DNA from: JADKBO01 sp037968395
Lineage (GTDB): Bacteria; Bacteroidota; Bacteroidia; Chitinophagales; Saprospiraceae
Length of the DNA stretch: 22,982 nucleotides
Direction: 5' to 3'
NCBI GenBank assembly: GCA_037968395.1
Contig: JBBKVK010000270.1
Coordinates: 1-22,982, forward strand
Positions within the stretch are counted from its first letter, which is position 1. Each line of letters starts with the position of its first letter. Below, in pieces: positions 22,753-22,982 of this stretch. Position numbers and translations under genes: made by a program. The notes under the pieces are model-generated. The model saw only the letters and a list, made by a program, of their open reading frames with translations. It ran no database searches and was not told the origin of the DNA.

Positions 22753-22980
22753 CCCGCATTATGCAATAGACAATCCCCGCCTGCCAAAGTCTTGTACGGC
22801 GGGCAGGTATTGAGGCATGAAATAGCTGCAAAATATACCGCAAACTAAGTTTTCTTCATTCAGCATCCCGTTGTACAACGGGATGCTGAAATCAGTAAAA
22901 CTTCATATTTTACCAGCCTGACCGGCTGGCAGGTTACTCTTTCAACCCTCCTTACGAAGCCCTATTGAATAATGCGGGTT
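22751..22980. mobile_element. MITE-like palindromic element with 19-bp terminal inverted repeats
   Basis: AACCCGCATTATGCAATAG (22751-22769) and CTATTGAATAATGCGGGTT (22962-22980) are inverted copies with one mismatch. They enclose 192 bases of GC-richer, strongly palindromic DNA with no coding frame. Inside are a CCGCC/GGCGG and CCTGCC/GGCAGG hairpin near 22776-22808, a central nested hairpin (AAAATAT 22830-22836 with ATATTTT 22905-22911, AAGTTTT 22847-22853 with AAAACTT 22897-22903, and a 32-bp palindrome), and CCAGCC/GGCTGG near 22913-22929. No transposase is encoded, so it would be non-autonomous. A structured 3' RNA or a cluster of intergenic repeats is the alternative. Confidence 0.6.
22859..22890. 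repeat. 32-bp perfect palindrome at the core of the right-end element
   Basis: The two 16-base halves (22859-22874 and 22875-22890) are exact reverse complements with no spacer; the first half begins TTCAGCATCCCG. It can form a cruciform in DNA or a very stable RNA hairpin. It has no flanking T-run on either strand, so it is not a standard intrinsic terminator, though it could protect the 3' end of the GWxTD mRNA. Confidence 0.95.
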
Positions 22981-22982
22981 TA

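Overview
The window is AT-rich DNA from a member of the Bacteroidota. This rests on lineage-typical features: a secreted protein with a C-terminal 'YPNP' type IX secretion sorting domain, a GLPGLI-family protein paired with an outer-membrane beta-barrel protein, a GWxTD-domain protein, and several promoters of the Bacteroidota form TTTG-N19..22-TAnnTTTG. Gene content is mostly metabolic. I see no phage, integrase, transposase, CRISPR array, tRNA or rRNA.

Layout. Positions 1-3039 (minus strand) hold the first 14 codons of an exported protein cut by the window edge, then glutamate dehydrogenase overlapping an orphan ccmD, then glutaminase. Glutaminase and glutamate dehydrogenase together would convert glutamine to glutamate to 2-oxoglutarate. 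A 668-bp gap contains a possible small RNA. At 3708-5507 lies a secreted protein resembling a clan GH-A glycoside hydrolase. At 5653-12901 lies a phenylacetate (paa) cluster in the order paaE-A-B-C-D-G-Z. It encodes the ring epoxidase, its reductase and Fe-S maturation factor, the oxepin-forming isomerase, and the ring-opening PaaZ. The CoA ligase PaaK and the later PaaF/H/J/I steps are absent here. A perfect inverted repeat sits on the -7 box in front of paaE, and two more lie in front of paaZ. PaaZ carries an extra C-terminal domain of about 150 residues resembling DUF1569 (DinB fold).

Positions 13151-14452 hold a higBA-type toxin-antitoxin operon with a phased operator. The toxin gene is frameshifted by an exact 11-bp tandem duplication; removing one copy restores a 97-residue HigB that ends one base before higA. 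A DUF1572 (DinB-like) gene follows. panC (14535-15377) converges with the GLPGLI and beta-barrel pair (minus strand, 15374-18968). A cold-shock protein with a hairpin-rich upstream region and a DEAD-box RNA helicase follow on the minus strand (19221-20984), a plausible cold or RNA-remodelling pair. The last gene encodes a GWxTD protein (21301-22752). Its stop codon is formed by the terminal repeat of a 230-bp palindromic element containing a 32-bp perfect palindrome.

The strongest observations are the toxin frameshift by tandem duplication, the PaaZ-DinB fusion, the operator-like repeats of the paa cluster, the palindromic element at the right end, and the hairpin-rich region before the cold-shock gene.
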